From: Pseudomicrostroma phylloplanum
Taxonomy: Eukaryota; Basidiomycota; Exobasidiomycetes; Microstromatales
Length of the DNA: 64,000 nt
Assembly (NCBI GenBank): GCA_039545275.1
Contig: BCHS01000006.1
Location: 682,001 to 746,000 of the forward strand
Direction of reading: 5' to 3'
This document shows, in pieces, positions 50,728-61,664 of this stretch. Position numbers and translations under genes: made by a program. Each line of letters starts with the position of its first letter. The stretch's first letter is position 1. Under the pieces are notes generated by a model. It saw only the letters and a program-made list of their open reading frames with translations. It was not told the DNA's origin and ran no database searches.

Positions 50728-52069
50728 TCAGGATCGGAATCGTCGCCAAGGTGGCTCGGCTTCGAAAGCCGTCATGCTAGAGCTATCAGCAGAATCTCGT
50801 CGATTTCGCTCGCTTCCTTGTTCACTGAGCCTATCGACCATTCGATGCTGCTGCTTTGGCCCGCTCCTGGAGCCGCCATAAGCTGCAGAGTTCCCTCTCT
50901 CGAATTGATCGATGGCTGGATAGTTGAGGAGGGGAAGCCATCGATCCATGGATGGTGCTCCCTGCTTGAGGGCCTTGAGAGCTTGCAGTACGGCATACTT
51001 CTTCTTGAGTGCTGGCACGATCATTTCCTGGAGCTGCTCGATGCGCCTCTCCTCCTGCTCGATGTCCTCAAGAGCTAGACTGATGGACTGACTTGGGTTC
51101 ACAAGGGCGTCGACATCTTCCTGAGATAGCATGATTGGCCTGGTCTGCAAGGGAGCTCTAAGTTGCTTGGGAGGCTCAGGGGTAGGCGAACGGGCTCGCC
51201 TAGGGGGCACTGAGGCTCGCGAGACGGCAGCGCGCCTTGGTGGTGGCCCAGGAGTGGTGCACCTCTGTCTCTTTGCAGGACGGCTCCTTCTCTCACGCTC
51301 CAAAGGTGCGGTCTTGCTCTTGCTCATGAGCATGTGCCCCTTCTCAAATCGAACGTAGGGGGGTTTGACGACACCATACTTGCGAAATACTGCATCGAAA
51401 GCCTCTGTAGTCTTTTCACCAGTGACCCAGCTGCGCGGGTCTGTAGGCGCTGGCTCCCATTGGCCGCCTGAGTCACGAATCAACTGTGCTTGGATTTTCT
51501 TGTAGAGCTTGAGGATCGCAGGTTCCTTGTACTGAGGGACTGTGACAATGAGAATGCTGAAGAGCGATCAGCCCTCAGTCAAGTGCAGAATAGCCCCCAG
51601 GGCTTGGGTACTCACCTTGTCGACTCGCATTGCACCTGTTTCCTTGTATGGTGCAGCGAGCGCAGCCTCGGCCACTACCGCGAACGCATGGCTGTTTGGC
51701 TTCCCAGCAGGTGAAGCACTTGTCTCTATGGATACCATCCGAGTTGCGCGACTGCTGGAGAGGTACCTCTGAGTCTCCATCGCCAGATTGTGAGCCAGCG
51801 TCCGAGTCTTGATCGTCATCACCATCGGTGAGCTGATCGTCCGAGTACGATAGCGTCGAGTCAGAGGACTCTGGCTCCTTACGAGGACCCATCTCTTGAG
51901 TCGGAGAAGGAGGAGCGGGACGGAACTGATCGGGTCTCTCTGACAGAGGAGGGGTCGAGGCCTGTGGTGTGAAGGAGCCCCTTCGAGGGCCAAAGGAAGG
52001 TGGACTGCGTTGCCTCGAAGGCTCGCCCTTGGTGGTGAAGGACGTCGAGCGTGAAGAGAATTCGGACAT
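50728..52069 (-). CDS. Six-cysteine (Zn2Cys6-like) cluster protein A
   Basis: Exons 52069-51616 and 51539-50728, 421 residues. The N-terminal 110 residues are disordered, with an acidic block (DGDDDQDSDAGSQSGDGD). Cys118-x2-Cys121-x6-Cys128-x7-Cys136-x2-Cys139-x6-Cys146 has Zn2Cys6 spacing, but the basic residues typical of fungal DNA-binding zinc clusters are missing (CFTCWEAKQPC). A 76-nt phase-1 intron follows directly. Exon 2 has VPQYKEPAILKLYKKIQAQL and QWEPAPTDPRSWVT, a basic region (RRSRPAKRQR), and a conserved helix block SLALEDIEQEERRIEQLQEM then IVPALKKKYAVLQALKA, DRWLPLLNYPAIDQFERG, ending PPWRRFRS. The paralogue just upstream (52483-53864) has the same layout. Function unknown; possibly a DNA- or RNA-associated protein. 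Confidence 0.7.
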
Positions 52070-52482
52070 GACACCAGAGGTCCGAGACCGGGGAGGGTTG
52101 ACCAGAGGACGATGGTAAGGACGGGAGAGAAAGAAGAGAGCGTATGCAATGCCGGGATGAGGGTGTGATCGCGATGCAAGGCTGCGAGCACTGTTCGCCT
52201 GATGCTTGGTGCCTGAGCAGCGACGCGTCGACCCCTATGTCTATCCGCTTCCGCTCGGCCCTGGTCCTACCACTGCACGGCCAGATAGACTGCATTGTGC
52301 GGACTGATATACGAAGGAATATGGGCTGAATGTGGGAAGACCTAAACTGAATGACATTGACCACAAAGAGAAAGCTGGCGAAGCGCATAGTATGACGATG
52401 TACAGTGTCGTGTAGGTATCCTAGAAGGTGGCGCTATCCGGATCAGGTCGAAAGAGGAGGCATGAATCCGATCTTTACTACA
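52070..52482. other. Spacer between the two six-cysteine genes
   Basis: 413 bp containing the promoter and leader of protein A and the 3' end of protein B. No repeat shared with other intergenic parts of the array is visible by eye. Confidence 0.45.
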
Positions 52483-53864
52483 TCAGAAACAGATCGAGTT
52501 GAAGAGTATCATGCTCAGTGGCAGTGCCCTACAGTCTGGTCGGCGCCAAGGCGGCACAGAGGCAGGATCAACCGGGCCAGCGGTCTCAAGATTCGAGCTC
52601 TCCTCCCTCTCGACTGTCTGGCTTGACTTCTTGATGGAGGGGCTGATCTTCGCCTCGACGCTACCAGCGCGATCGTCACCAGACTGCTCTCTTTCAAATT
52701 CATCGATGGCATCGTAGTCAATGAGGGGAAGACGTCGATCGACCAGAGTGGTATCTGCATCTGCATTGAAGGCTTTGAGAGTCTGCAAAAGAGAGAACTT
52801 CTTTCGCAAAGCTGGTATAATCATCTCTTGAAGACGGATGATGCGGTCCTCTTCTTCTTCGAGGTCGGCCAGCGTCAGGCTGATGGACTGATCGGGAAAG
52901 ATGAGCGCATTGACGTCTTCTGCACTGTACGTGTGCGGTGTGTTGCGCACTACTGGCGTGCTCGCGGGGCGAGCAGTGGACGCCCGGACTTCGAACGAGG
53001 TAGGAGATATCTGCGACACCAATGGCGAAGGGCTTTCATCAGAGGAAGAGGAAGAAGACGAAGAAGTAGAGAGAACGACAGCCTGCCTTCGCCTCTTTCG
53101 TCGTCCCGTGGCTCCAAGTTGTACGCTGTCCTCAGATGCCTCGCGGGTGACCGGCCTCATGTGCAGGGCGCCGCGGCGGTCAACCTGGAAACCGGCAGGC
53201 ATCTTTACGTGGAACTTGGCAAAGAGAGCCTTGAAATTGTCCATGCTGGACTTGTCGACCCATCGCCTAGGATCGGTGGAGATTGGCTGCCACTGCCCCT
53301 TTGCTTCCCGTATGGCCTCGGCCTGAAGCTTGTGGTACAGATCCTTGAAGGCCGGTAGCTGGTAGCGAGGCGCTAGGAAGGGAGGTGATTTGCACGTCGT
53401 ACCACAGTCAGCAGGCTACTCAAGAGACTCGTTGATCCGTAGAACTTACCTCGTCGACCAGCATTACACCTCCCGCCAAAACCATGACAATAAGCGCAAG
53501 TCTCTTTGTTCTCCAGGACTACACAGGCAATCTTGTTCTCCAAACACGCAAAGCACTTGTCCTGATTTTTCTTGCCAGTGACTAGTGGTAGGTAGTCTCG
53601 TTTCGCCGCGCGAGGGACGTAGCGGAGCCAGGGGTAAGCCGCTAGGGTGCTGGCAGGTATAGGTTGGAGATTGGCAGGTGTAAGAAGAGGGGTGTTGGGA
53701 TCGATGGATCGGAGGCCTCGCTCGTCTGGGGGAACTACGATGGTGCTGTTGCCGCCTTGCAAAGCATTCGAAGAGACATTGAGGGCATTGCCCTCCCTGC
53801 TGATTGTAGCGATGCGTGGACCGGACTGCTCTAAAGCGAGGCTCTCGTTGCCCAGCACTGGCAT
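52483..53864 (-). CDS. Six-cysteine (Zn2Cys6-like) cluster protein B
   Basis: Exons 53864-53450 and 53372-52483, 434 residues from MPVLGNESLALEQSG. Cys104-x2-Cys107-x6-Cys114-x8-Cys123-x2-Cys126-x6-Cys133 (CFACLENKIAC...CAYC...C) is followed, as in protein A, by a phase-1 intron (77 nt) a few residues after the last Cys. Exon 2 carries APRYQLPAFKDLYHKLQAEA, QWQPISTDPRRWVD, a basic stretch RRKRRRQAVV with a poly-Ser run, and the shared helix block SLTLADLEEEEDRIIRLQEM then IIPALRKKFSLLQTLKA (32 of 49 identical to A over the DVxAL...LKA block by hand count), DRRLPLIDYDAIDEFERE and PPWRR. The common gene structure shows DNA-level duplication rather than retroposition. Function unknown. Confidence 0.7.
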
Positions 53865-54197
53865 GCTCGTAGAGCCGCAGAACGCAACGCGCTCGTTCTT
53901 ACGAAATTGGTTATGCCGAGTGGTGGGAGGGGAGAAGGATGGTGAGGGATGAAGAGTAAGAGGGAGGGCACGATTGGGACCTCAACGGCAGACCTTGCGC
54001 GTGGGGCGGCGCTTCATTAGTAGGCGTGTTCAGCCAAGAGCCGCTCCGATGAGTCGCCCTGCAACAGGTATAGGCGGCTCGACCTGGCAATTTTGCGGGG
54101 TGATCCGGGTCTACAGATCACTTTATTGGCAACACAAATCCGGCTTGAGAATATAATACAGAAGCGCCGGCGTTAGGGAGGCAAGCTTGTTCACATT
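53865..54197. other. Spacer upstream of the six-cysteine array
   Basis: 333 bp between protein B and the molybdoenzyme gene, whose AATAAA-like poly(A) signal overlaps its stop codon (54197-54202 on the minus strand). No further feature is seen. Confidence 0.5.
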
Positions 54198-56099
54198 TTA
54201 TTGAAAGATTAACCCGGTGACCACCGGCCAACTCCTCTCCCTGAAGCCTCTGATGTTCCAAGGCGATTGCAACTCTTGACGAACGCCGGCTGAGGTGGCT
54301 GGGAGATGGCAAGAGTAAGCGAGCATCGGTAGGTCAGTATTGATTCTGTCACCTGCTCGAGGACTCGTCAATATCAGGGACTCACTGCCTCGCACAACAA
54401 GGGCCCACTTGTCCTTCCCTCCTTTCGCCTCCGCAGGCACAGTCACCTGAGCCCTCCACAATGTCCAGCTCCACGAGAACTTTGCTTCTTTGGCGTCCGC
54501 AATCGCAATGTCGTCTTCTGCAGAGCCCTTATGCTTCGGTAGTACTTTACGACTGTTGTGTTCGTCCAGCTCTAAGCGGGTCCAGGCTGAGGCGGGCTGC
54601 TCGTTGGCAAGACGGCGTAGGTCTTCCATTGCATCTAGGTTGGAAGATCCGGGATCGCGCATGAGGATGAGCTCGACGAGTGATACTGGGGAGCCTGTAA
54701 AAGATGTGAGTGGAGAATAGGCCACATAGTGTCGTTAGTAGAGTTGGAGGGTAGCAATTCTCGTGCCCACACCGACTCACCCTCTGTTCCCACTGCATAG
54801 CCCTCTGCTAGCATCTCTCCCTTCTCGTTTACGTCGATCTTGTCATCGTCCTGAGGCTCGCTCACGCCCGATCCGACCCCCAGTCTCATCAGCGGCTTGG
54901 CCTTAGCAACCTCTGCTTCCCGCTTCTTTTCATCCTTCCCCTCTCCCATCATACTGTCGATCCACTGTTTTCTCTCCTCCTCGCTCGCGCCCTTTGGCGG
55001 CTCCAGCAGCTTATAGTCTAGCGTCATGGGCGGGCTATCGTCCTCGTAAAAGGAGATCCGGAGCATGCTGAGCCACTTTGTCCACCGAGCAGCTACGTGA
55101 CCTGGCAGGACGGCCCGAAGCGGGTAGCCATGCGTCGAGTCTAACCGTTGTCCGTCGACTCCCCATGCGAGGAGCAAGTCTTGATTAGGGTGCAGAGCGG
55201 TGCAGAGTGGTACGCTTGAGCCGTAGACATGACCCGTGGGGGACTGAGATTCGGAGCAAGGTTGCGAGGAGAGGAAGTGAAGGTATGTGCGGCGGGACCA
55301 GGGCGCCGAGTCGTTCTCAAGAGACTTCACTGTCGGAGGCAAGCTCCCTTTGTCCCGAATGTGCTCATAAGCGTCTGGAATACCCTGAGAAAGGAGAAAT
55401 TCTCTTACCGAGGCTCCTGCGAAGGCGGTCAAGCGAGAACTGCTTGTGAGCTTCAGATCTCCTGTACGCCTCTTCCCGAATCGATATCAACTCACCCGCC
55501 CACAAGGCATTGCCAATAGTAGCCGACTGCCACTGCAACCCTTCCGCCTTCCTGGGGCCCCTCTCACTCATATCCGCCCTCCTATTCCCCGCACACTCCA
55601 TAGCAGCCACTACACGCTTCTCCTTCATGCTCTCGTGCAGCTCCGCGATTGAAATACGCACAGACTTGGAAGAAGCCATGATAGCATCATGGTCCTCCGG
55701 CTCGGTCGTTCGAGACAACTGGGGAGAGTCACTCCGCCATTGTGACCAGTCGAGATCTTCCGCGACGTCTCGATCCACCAAGAAGCTCAACTTCCAATCT
55801 GTCTCTGTCTCTGATTCTCCTTCTGGCTTCGAGGAGGTAGTCTCAGGCTGGTAGACAATGTCATCGTGGTTGCGCCTGTAGAGCTCTTTTTGGGGGGTGA
55901 TCAGGGATGAGGTGAGGGTGGAGGCATCCGGCTCGGCATTGAAGGCTTCGCCGTGTTTCTGGCAGAACGCGAGAGACAGGAAGGCAGGGCAAAGTCAGTG
56001 GAGTGCAGCTCGCAAGACCCGCTGATGCGACTCGGAGATACCCACGCCTTTTTGATGGACGATGCCATTGGGGTCGAAGTTTCCGGCACTCTCTGTCAT
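54198..56099 (-). CDS. Sulfite-oxidase-family molybdenum-cofactor enzyme
   Basis: Exons 56099-56046, 55958-55496, 55416-54781, 54694-54386 and 54298-54198, 520 residues; introns 79-87 nt. The Moco domain is recognisable from AFNAEPDASTLTSSLITPQK through RVVAAMECAGNRRADMSERG, where Cys140 would ligate molybdenum, then ALWAGASVREFLLSQGIPDA, HVYGSSVPLCTALHPNQDLL, HGYPLRAVLPGHVAARWTKW. The dimerisation domain ends SPWNIRGFRERSWPVV. There is no N-terminal cytochrome b5 haem domain, so it resembles plant-type or haem-free relatives rather than animal SUOX; the electron acceptor is unknown. An insert of about 60 charged residues (KGASEEERKQWIDSMMGEGK...) splits the middle. The first intron uses an atypical GTGGGT donor, so the first 18 residues are the least certain part. 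Confidence 0.85.
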
Positions 56100-56357
56100 C
56101 CTGCTTTGGTATACGGGTATGCGGAAGGAAGGCAGGAAGGCAAGGAAGTCACTTGAACGCGATGTGGAGCGGCCATGCAGCGACTTCTGACTGGCTGAAT
56201 TGCCGAGGCCGCCGAACCCGTGCAAATCCTCTCGCATATGTCCTGAAGCTCATGGGTTCACGAATCTGACTCTGTAGTATAGCTGATGTGACCTGAAAAT
56301 TGCAGGAAGAGATGGATGAAACGAACACGAGCGACGTCTTGTACAAAGAAAGGTATC

Positions 56358-58219
56358 TCATGCCGTCTCCGCATCGATCGTCGTACCTGCCCTCACTGTT
56401 CCCCAACCAACCAACCTCCAGTGCTTGTCGATCCTACGGCTCAGTGCAATCTTCTCCCCGACCTCGGTACATGCTGGACTGGTGAGGAAGATCTTTGCCA
56501 AGTCGGCTTTGACGCTCATCACCCTACCACCCGTCGAGGTGGATCCAATGTTGACCATCAAGACCTCGTTCTTCGTCAGCTTGCCGACCTTGGTTTGCTT
56601 GCCGCCATCGCTCTTGACACCCAGCAACCTTCGCAGCAGGAAGTAGTTGATCTCTAGCTCGGTGTAAATCTGGGGTAGTTGTCCGACTGCGCCCAGCACT
56701 TGACCGACCAGCCTATCAGCACGGCAGAGGGTCGGGTCGACCTTTGTACCGACTCCGATCAGTCCTCCGGGCACAGCGAATTGCAGGTCGTTGTGCTCGG
56801 TGTATAGCGATGCAATCTGACTGAAGATGGGCCTGCAGTGCACCTTGCCTTCGTTGTCCTTTGTGACGATGCCGGGCCTGATCTCCACCTCCATACCCAG
56901 CCTCAGCACACCAGAGAGGATGGATCCACCGGCAACACCACCCTTCAGCTCGTCGACCTCTGCTCCGGGCTTGTTGACGTCGAAAGATCGGATGACGATG
57001 AGGCGAGGCGAAGCGCTGAAGTCTCTCACTGGGATAGGGACCCGCTTGACCAGGTACTCGTTAACAGCGTCGATGTTGTACTTCATCTGAGCCGAGATGG
57101 GGACGATGGGGGCGCCGTCGGCGACAGTACCTGTTGAAGATCAGGACAAGCACTTGTCAGCCTTAAGCGCAGAGCAGCCCCAGCATCGCTCTGTTCTCAC
57201 CTTTCACGAATTTGGTGATGCTGTTCCAGTGCTCCTCTGCTTGGGACTCCCTAATCAGGTCCACCTTGTTTTGCAGGATGATGATATCCTTCAACTTCAT
57301 GATCTCCACAGCAGCCAGATGTTCCGAGGTCTGGGGTTGCGGGCAAGGTTCGTTTCCAGCGATCAGGAGCAGAGCAGCGTCCATGACGGCAGCTCCGTTC
57401 AACATGGTGGCCATGAGAATGTCGTGTCCGGGGCAATCGACGAAAGAGACATGCCTGAAGCAGAGCGATGAGGGGATGTCGTGGTTAGACGCTCGTACAC
57501 GACGGGGTCAGAGGTAGACCTCGAGCATATGACTCACCTGATCAGCTGCATTGTACCGCCACATCCTGGCCTCTCGCAGAGGGGGTGGTCCTCCTTGCTC
57601 GAGGGGAACGACTTGTAGCATCCAGGCCTCGGGCAGGCATCGTTGCCACACTTGTAAATCTGAGAGCGAAGAGCGGCAGAGCGAGGAGGCGGCCGTCGTC
57701 AGCATCTCCCTCTTTCCACTGCCCTCGCAGCATAGGGAACGAACTCACCTTTGCATTTGCGTAACCCAACTTGATGGTAATGTTCCGCACCAACTCGTTC
57801 TTGAATCGAACCGTCTGCACACCTGAGATGGCCTTGACCACTGTCGATTTTCCGTGAGCTACGTGACCGATGGTACCTGCGAAGAATGAAGGACGAGGCG
57901 AGCCACAGATGCGGAGAGTCAGGACAATGAATCAATGTCTGAATCAAGTGAGCTCCTGTAGGTGGGCTCCTGCCAGCCTACTCACCGATGTTGATGGTAG
58001 CCTGACGGCTGATGACCTCTGGGCTTAGAGGAGTGAGCTTCGATGTGTCTGTAGATGGCAAGAAGAGGAGACATGTCGTGTGAGCAGGGCTGCACGAAGA
58101 AGAAGGCGAGGTACACGCTGAGCCGTATGCTCACCAATCTCCACTTCCTTCAGTCCTTGGGTGATCTCAGCAACTCCGCCATCGCCATTGGCGCCATTTG
58201 TAGTCGAAGTAGCCGCCAT
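56358..58219 (-). CDS. GCD11: Translation initiation factor eIF2 gamma subunit
   Basis: Six exons, 58219-58135, 58048-57986, 57876-57749, 57659-57538, 57454-57201 and 57130-56358, 474 residues; introns 70-109 nt. This GTPase carries initiator Met-tRNA to the 40S subunit. G1 is [12 protein letters not shown] (residues 50-61), G3 DCPGHD (139-144), G4 NKVD (195-198) and then [11 protein letters not shown]. The Zn-ribbon between G1 and G3 has [11 protein letters not shown] and CERPGC. Domain II/III signatures are [40 protein letters not shown] and [15 protein letters not shown] at the C-terminus. The exon-rich structure contrasts with single-exon neighbours. Every junction restores the family sequence. 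Confidence 0.97.
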
Positions 58220-58775
58220 AAACGGAGAGCTATAGAGCTGAAGAGGAGGAGGACAAGGGACTATGCTTTTTGATTGCTCTCGAAGAGCTTTTGGACCGGT
58301 GAATGAAGGGGCGGTCTAAGAAGAGAGGCTTGGGAGGTCGCTACGGTCGCAGAAAGCGATCTTTTAGCTTGTCTGGTGGAGTTGTAGGGTGTAAGGGGCT
58401 CAGAGATGAGGCCGGGGTACGACGATGACGATGATGATGCTGATGGTGGTGACGAGGAAGCCTTGGTATCCATCGAGTCCTGCCACTGCCTGCGTCTGGC
58501 TGCCAGTCATTCCGGCAGGAAAACCGCTCGAAGCTGCAGCGCGCAACGCGGATCGGAAGCAGCAAGAGGAGGTGAGGCCCTTCCACTCACTCCCGCTCAG
58601 GCCTCCGGTACGCATCCTCGCTCCACTCAGCCCGTTTACAGAGGATCATGGTGGACAGGCAGAGTAGGTTTCCTCGTCCAGAGCGGTGATAGCATGTCCC
58701 TCGTCCCAACCTCCAGCCGGTGACCTTACAGCGTCCGATCTGCCTCGCCAGCAAGCGCGAGGGTTCCCTCCTCCC
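58220..58775. promoter_or_regulatory. Divergent promoter region of eIF2 gamma and the 926-residue gene
   Basis: 556 bp between start codons. A GATGATG-type short repeat lies at about 58420-58445. The plus-strand frame of the downstream gene remains open to 58686 but has no ATG before 58776. Confidence 0.45.
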
Positions 58776-61556
58776 ATGGTTGCAACCGTCTGCGCCAGCC
58801 TTCCCCTGGCCTCGAAGCACATCGTTCGCCATGCTATAGCTCGCCAAGTCGCCAGACGAGCGACCGGATCATTGCATATCCAGACACTGCACACATGCCA
58901 CGCAGCTGGAGTGCCTACACCTGCTTTCTCCTCCTCCCCATTGAGATCCGCTTGGGACCATGGCGCTCGTATGCCGTCCCTGCCTCGAGATCTGCAGCAA
59001 TCGAGTAGCTACTCGGCCGCCACGTTGATCGAGAATGAATCTCCCAGGTCACTCTGGAATGATGAGAAGATCCAGCCGCACCTAGAAGAGCTGAGGGAGA
59101 GGGTCAAGAGGAGCTCAACTGGATTGGGGATCTCGGGCTCCCGTTCTCCGCTCGACAGCTTCGAGGCGGCCTTTCCCTACGCGACACAGCGTCAGAGCGT
59201 CCACGAATGGCTCATAGCCCGCGACCTCACTGCGCAAGATCTACTTAGCATTTGCCGTATCTTTCAGCTCTCATCATGGTCGGAATGTCGTACGCTGCTG
59301 CGAGACCAAGACATCTCTGGAGATTGGCCGAACGCCTTCTTGGTGCATGCCCTGGATCAGATCACTACCCTATCCGAGGTGGCTCAGGGTCTGCAGCAAG
59401 TCGACAACCAGCTGCACACGATGAATGCAAGATTCGCGGTCACGACACTCTCGTCTTTGATGGAGGCTATGTGTCTGCGTACCTCAGCTGTTCACCTATT
59501 TGGCAAACTCACAGACCTACTCGAGCGGGGAGCTGATGTGGTCTTCAGGCATTGCGACAGTCAGGCTGAGGATGCCGTGGCCTCGCCATGGAGGACAGAA
59601 TTCATGGAGATTGTTGAAGACTACCTTGTCAACCTCACAAAGTGGGCTGATCCCCGGTCCAGACACGCCGCTGTGCGCATCGTCGGTCTGTCCGACCGAT
59701 TGAGGCAGGACAAACTCATTGCACAGGACACCACCATGCATCTACGCCATATCCTCTGTGGTGTCAACGAACAGGAGTATGCAGACACCCCGGTGGTATC
59801 GCGAACCTCCTATCTCACGCGAGAGCGGCCTGATGCTAAGCTTTACGACTGGCTTTTCCTCGAAGACAAGATGTGGGGGCAATTGGCCCAGGGTATGGAC
59901 ACAGAAAGTGAAGGCGAGCAGCTTCTCTTCGCCGCCTTCTTCGCCAACCATGCTGCTCAGACCGGGCAAGGGCAATTGTTCGAGCACCTCTCTACCTTCG
60001 TCACAGGGCTGCAGAGCCACTTATCACCCACTTCCCGCATCTGGCAGGCTGCCATGGTTCAGTATATCCGGGCAATCATGAACTTCAAGGGACATTCGAC
60101 AGCGCGAGCAATCTCTTTGACCCAAGAAGTTCTACAGCGGGCGCTGCCTCACGCTTTCGGAAGACACGAAATGCGGCTATGGAGAGCATTCTTCCGTTGC
60201 GGCATCGAGCGCTCCGATGTCGATCCGAATTTCTTTCTCGATCTACTGTCACCAAAACAGCAGGACAGAGAAGGCCCTCGAGCTCGATCCGTACCAAGTG
60301 CTGCTTGCCTCAAGGACGCAACTCTTTACGATTGCCTCCTATCAGGTCTCAGCCGGAAACGAGACCATTCGAAACAGGACTTGGAAGCTGGGCACTTGAT
60401 CTGGCATCACATGCACAATCGAGGAATCGCCCCGTCCTCGAGATCTGCCATCAACATGGCTCGCCTGTCCATCCTGGGCGGGTACTGGTCTGATGCTCTC
60501 GATATGCTCTCGTACGTAGCCATCGACCCCGCTGCCAAAGACGCAATCTCTGCGCTACAAGGTGAATTAGAGGCGATCGGCTTGCCTATCCACTCTTTCA
60601 CTTCAGACAGAACCGCTCTGCCTCTGCCGCCAGGAGGCCGAACCACCGTGCGCAAAGTAAGCGACAACACGTTCGCCTCTCGTTCGATCCTATCCAGCGT
60701 TTTGAGAGCTAGGCAGCCGCTTGCCTGCTTTCCTGTCTGGCGCAATGTCACCGCCATCCTTGGATCGCCCTTCGATGCTTTCTCCCTTGCCGGCCTTCTT
60801 CAAGCTGCTCTACACCTGTCAAACCTCACTTCGAGCAACAAGTCTGAGGGTCACGCGTCTGTCGAATGGGCCGGCGCCACACCGATCGTCCGTGCCAAGA
60901 ACGTCTTCCGACGAACCCTGCTCTCCCAACATCCCGAACTGGCGCTGGAGAATAGTGCTCTTGTGGCCATGAGGACCGGTCAGGACTGGATTACTCGGAG
61001 CGAGATGCAGCTGCAGCGCTGGGAGGCGTGGGTGCACAACGCCCTCGCCGTCTTCCGGCGCAAGTCCCGCCATCTAAAAGTCATCAAGAAGAGCAACAAG
61101 CCCTACCGCCACGAGAAGGGCCAGCTGGCACTGAACCACATCGTATTCGACGCCCGACACTTTGAGCTCTTCCTGATCGTTTGCCTCCACATCCGCCATC
61201 TTTCAGGCGGAGGAGCTGCAGGCGATACTGAGTCCAACTGGCAGCAGATCCTGCAGGTCCTGTCCTGGATGCGCTACCTGGACATCGAGCCCACGACTCA
61301 CTCGCTCTGCTACGTCAGTCAAGTCATCTGGGAGTCCTTACCCCCCGCTGCGTCAGGCGCAATGTGGCAGACGGAGGAGAAGCCAATGGGCCCCCTGCAG
61401 GACTGGTGCGAGGAGTGGATCAGACCAGAGGTGATGCCGACGATGAAAGAGGTGCAGTTGAGGAATTACACCCAGTTCAAGACGTTGCGCTCCTCTTCGT
61501 GGGAGATGCATGGGATGGAGAGGGAGGACGAAGGAGATGCGGAGGAAGAGAATTAG
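58776..61556 (+). CDS. Unrecognised large helical protein with mitochondrial-type N-terminus
   Basis: Single exon, 926 residues from the ATG at 58776. The N-terminus (MVATVCASLPLASKHIVRHA then IARQVARRATGSLH) is basic and free of acidic residues, as in import presequences. The rest appears almost entirely helical and includes repeated helix-pair-like stretches (VSRTSYLTRERPDAKLYDWL, YDCLLSGLSRKRDHSKQDLE, GHLIWHHMHNRGIAPSSRSA, INMARLSILGGYWSDALDML) reminiscent of PPR or other alpha-solenoid RNA-binding factors of mitochondria. The C-terminus is acidic. I do not recognise a named family; the PPR idea is inference from helix periodicity and the HNRGIAPSS turn. It converges with the Mus7/MMS22-like gene, 108 bp apart. 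Confidence 0.7.
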   Translation: MVATVCASLPLASKHIVRHAIARQVARRATGSLHIQTLHTCHAAGVPTPAFSSSPLRSAWDHGARMPSLPRDLQQSSSYSAATLIENESPRSLWNDEKIQPHLEELRERVKRSSTGLGISGSRSPLDSFEAAFPYATQRQSVHEWLIARDLTAQDLLSICRIFQLSSWSECRTLLRDQDISGDWPNAFLVHALDQITTLSEVAQGLQQVDNQLHTMNARFAVTTLSSLMEAMCLRTSAVHLFGKLTDLLERGADVVFRHCDSQAEDAVASPWRTEFMEIVEDYLVNLTKWADPRSRHAAVRIVGLSDRLRQDKLIAQDTTMHLRHILCGVNEQEYADTPVVSRTSYLTRERPDAKLYDWLFLEDKMWGQLAQGMDTESEGEQLLFAAFFANHAAQTGQGQLFEHLSTFVTGLQSHLSPTSRIWQAAMVQYIRAIMNFKGHSTARAISLTQEVLQRALPHAFGRHEMRLWRAFFRCGIERSDVDPNFFLDLLSPKQQDREGPRARSVPSAACLKDATLYDCLLSGLSRKRDHSKQDLEAGHLIWHHMHNRGIAPSSRSAINMARLSILGGYWSDALDMLSYVAIDPAAKDAISALQGELEAIGLPIHSFTSDRTALPLPPGGRTTVRKVSDNTFASRSILSSVLRARQPLACFPVWRNVTAILGSPFDAFSLAGLLQAALHLSNLTSSNKSEGHASVEWAGATPIVRAKNVFRRTLLSQHPELALENSALVAMRTGQDWITRSEMQLQRWEAWVHNALAVFRRKSRHLKVIKKSNKPYRHEKGQLALNHIVFDARHFELFLIVCLHIRHLSGGGAAGDTESNWQQILQVLSWMRYLDIEPTTHSLCYVSQVIWESLPPAASGAMWQTEEKPMGPLQDWCEEWIRPEVMPTMKEVQLRNYTQFKTLRSSSWEMHGMEREDEGDAEEEN

Positions 61557-61664
61557 GCTGGTGGGAATATGAGGAATGCATTTTGTACAGTGTTGCGGCA
61601 TACAAGCGTCATAATATCAACGTCTCCTTCATCTCTACCTCTTGCCTTTCCTCGCATCAAGGAC

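Noticed and set aside
51568..52191. Alternative minus frame of 207 codons overlapping exon 1 of six-cysteine protein A
   Set aside because: The other frame contains the cysteine cluster shared with the paralogue and the matching splice donor.
47457..54197. Search for LTRs, target-site duplications and pol domains around the Gag-like genes
   Set aside because: No RT (YxDD), integrase (HHCC/DDE) or protease (DSGA/DTGA) motif and no obvious direct repeats by eye, so I do not call a retrotransposon. A dot plot could still reveal diverged repeats.
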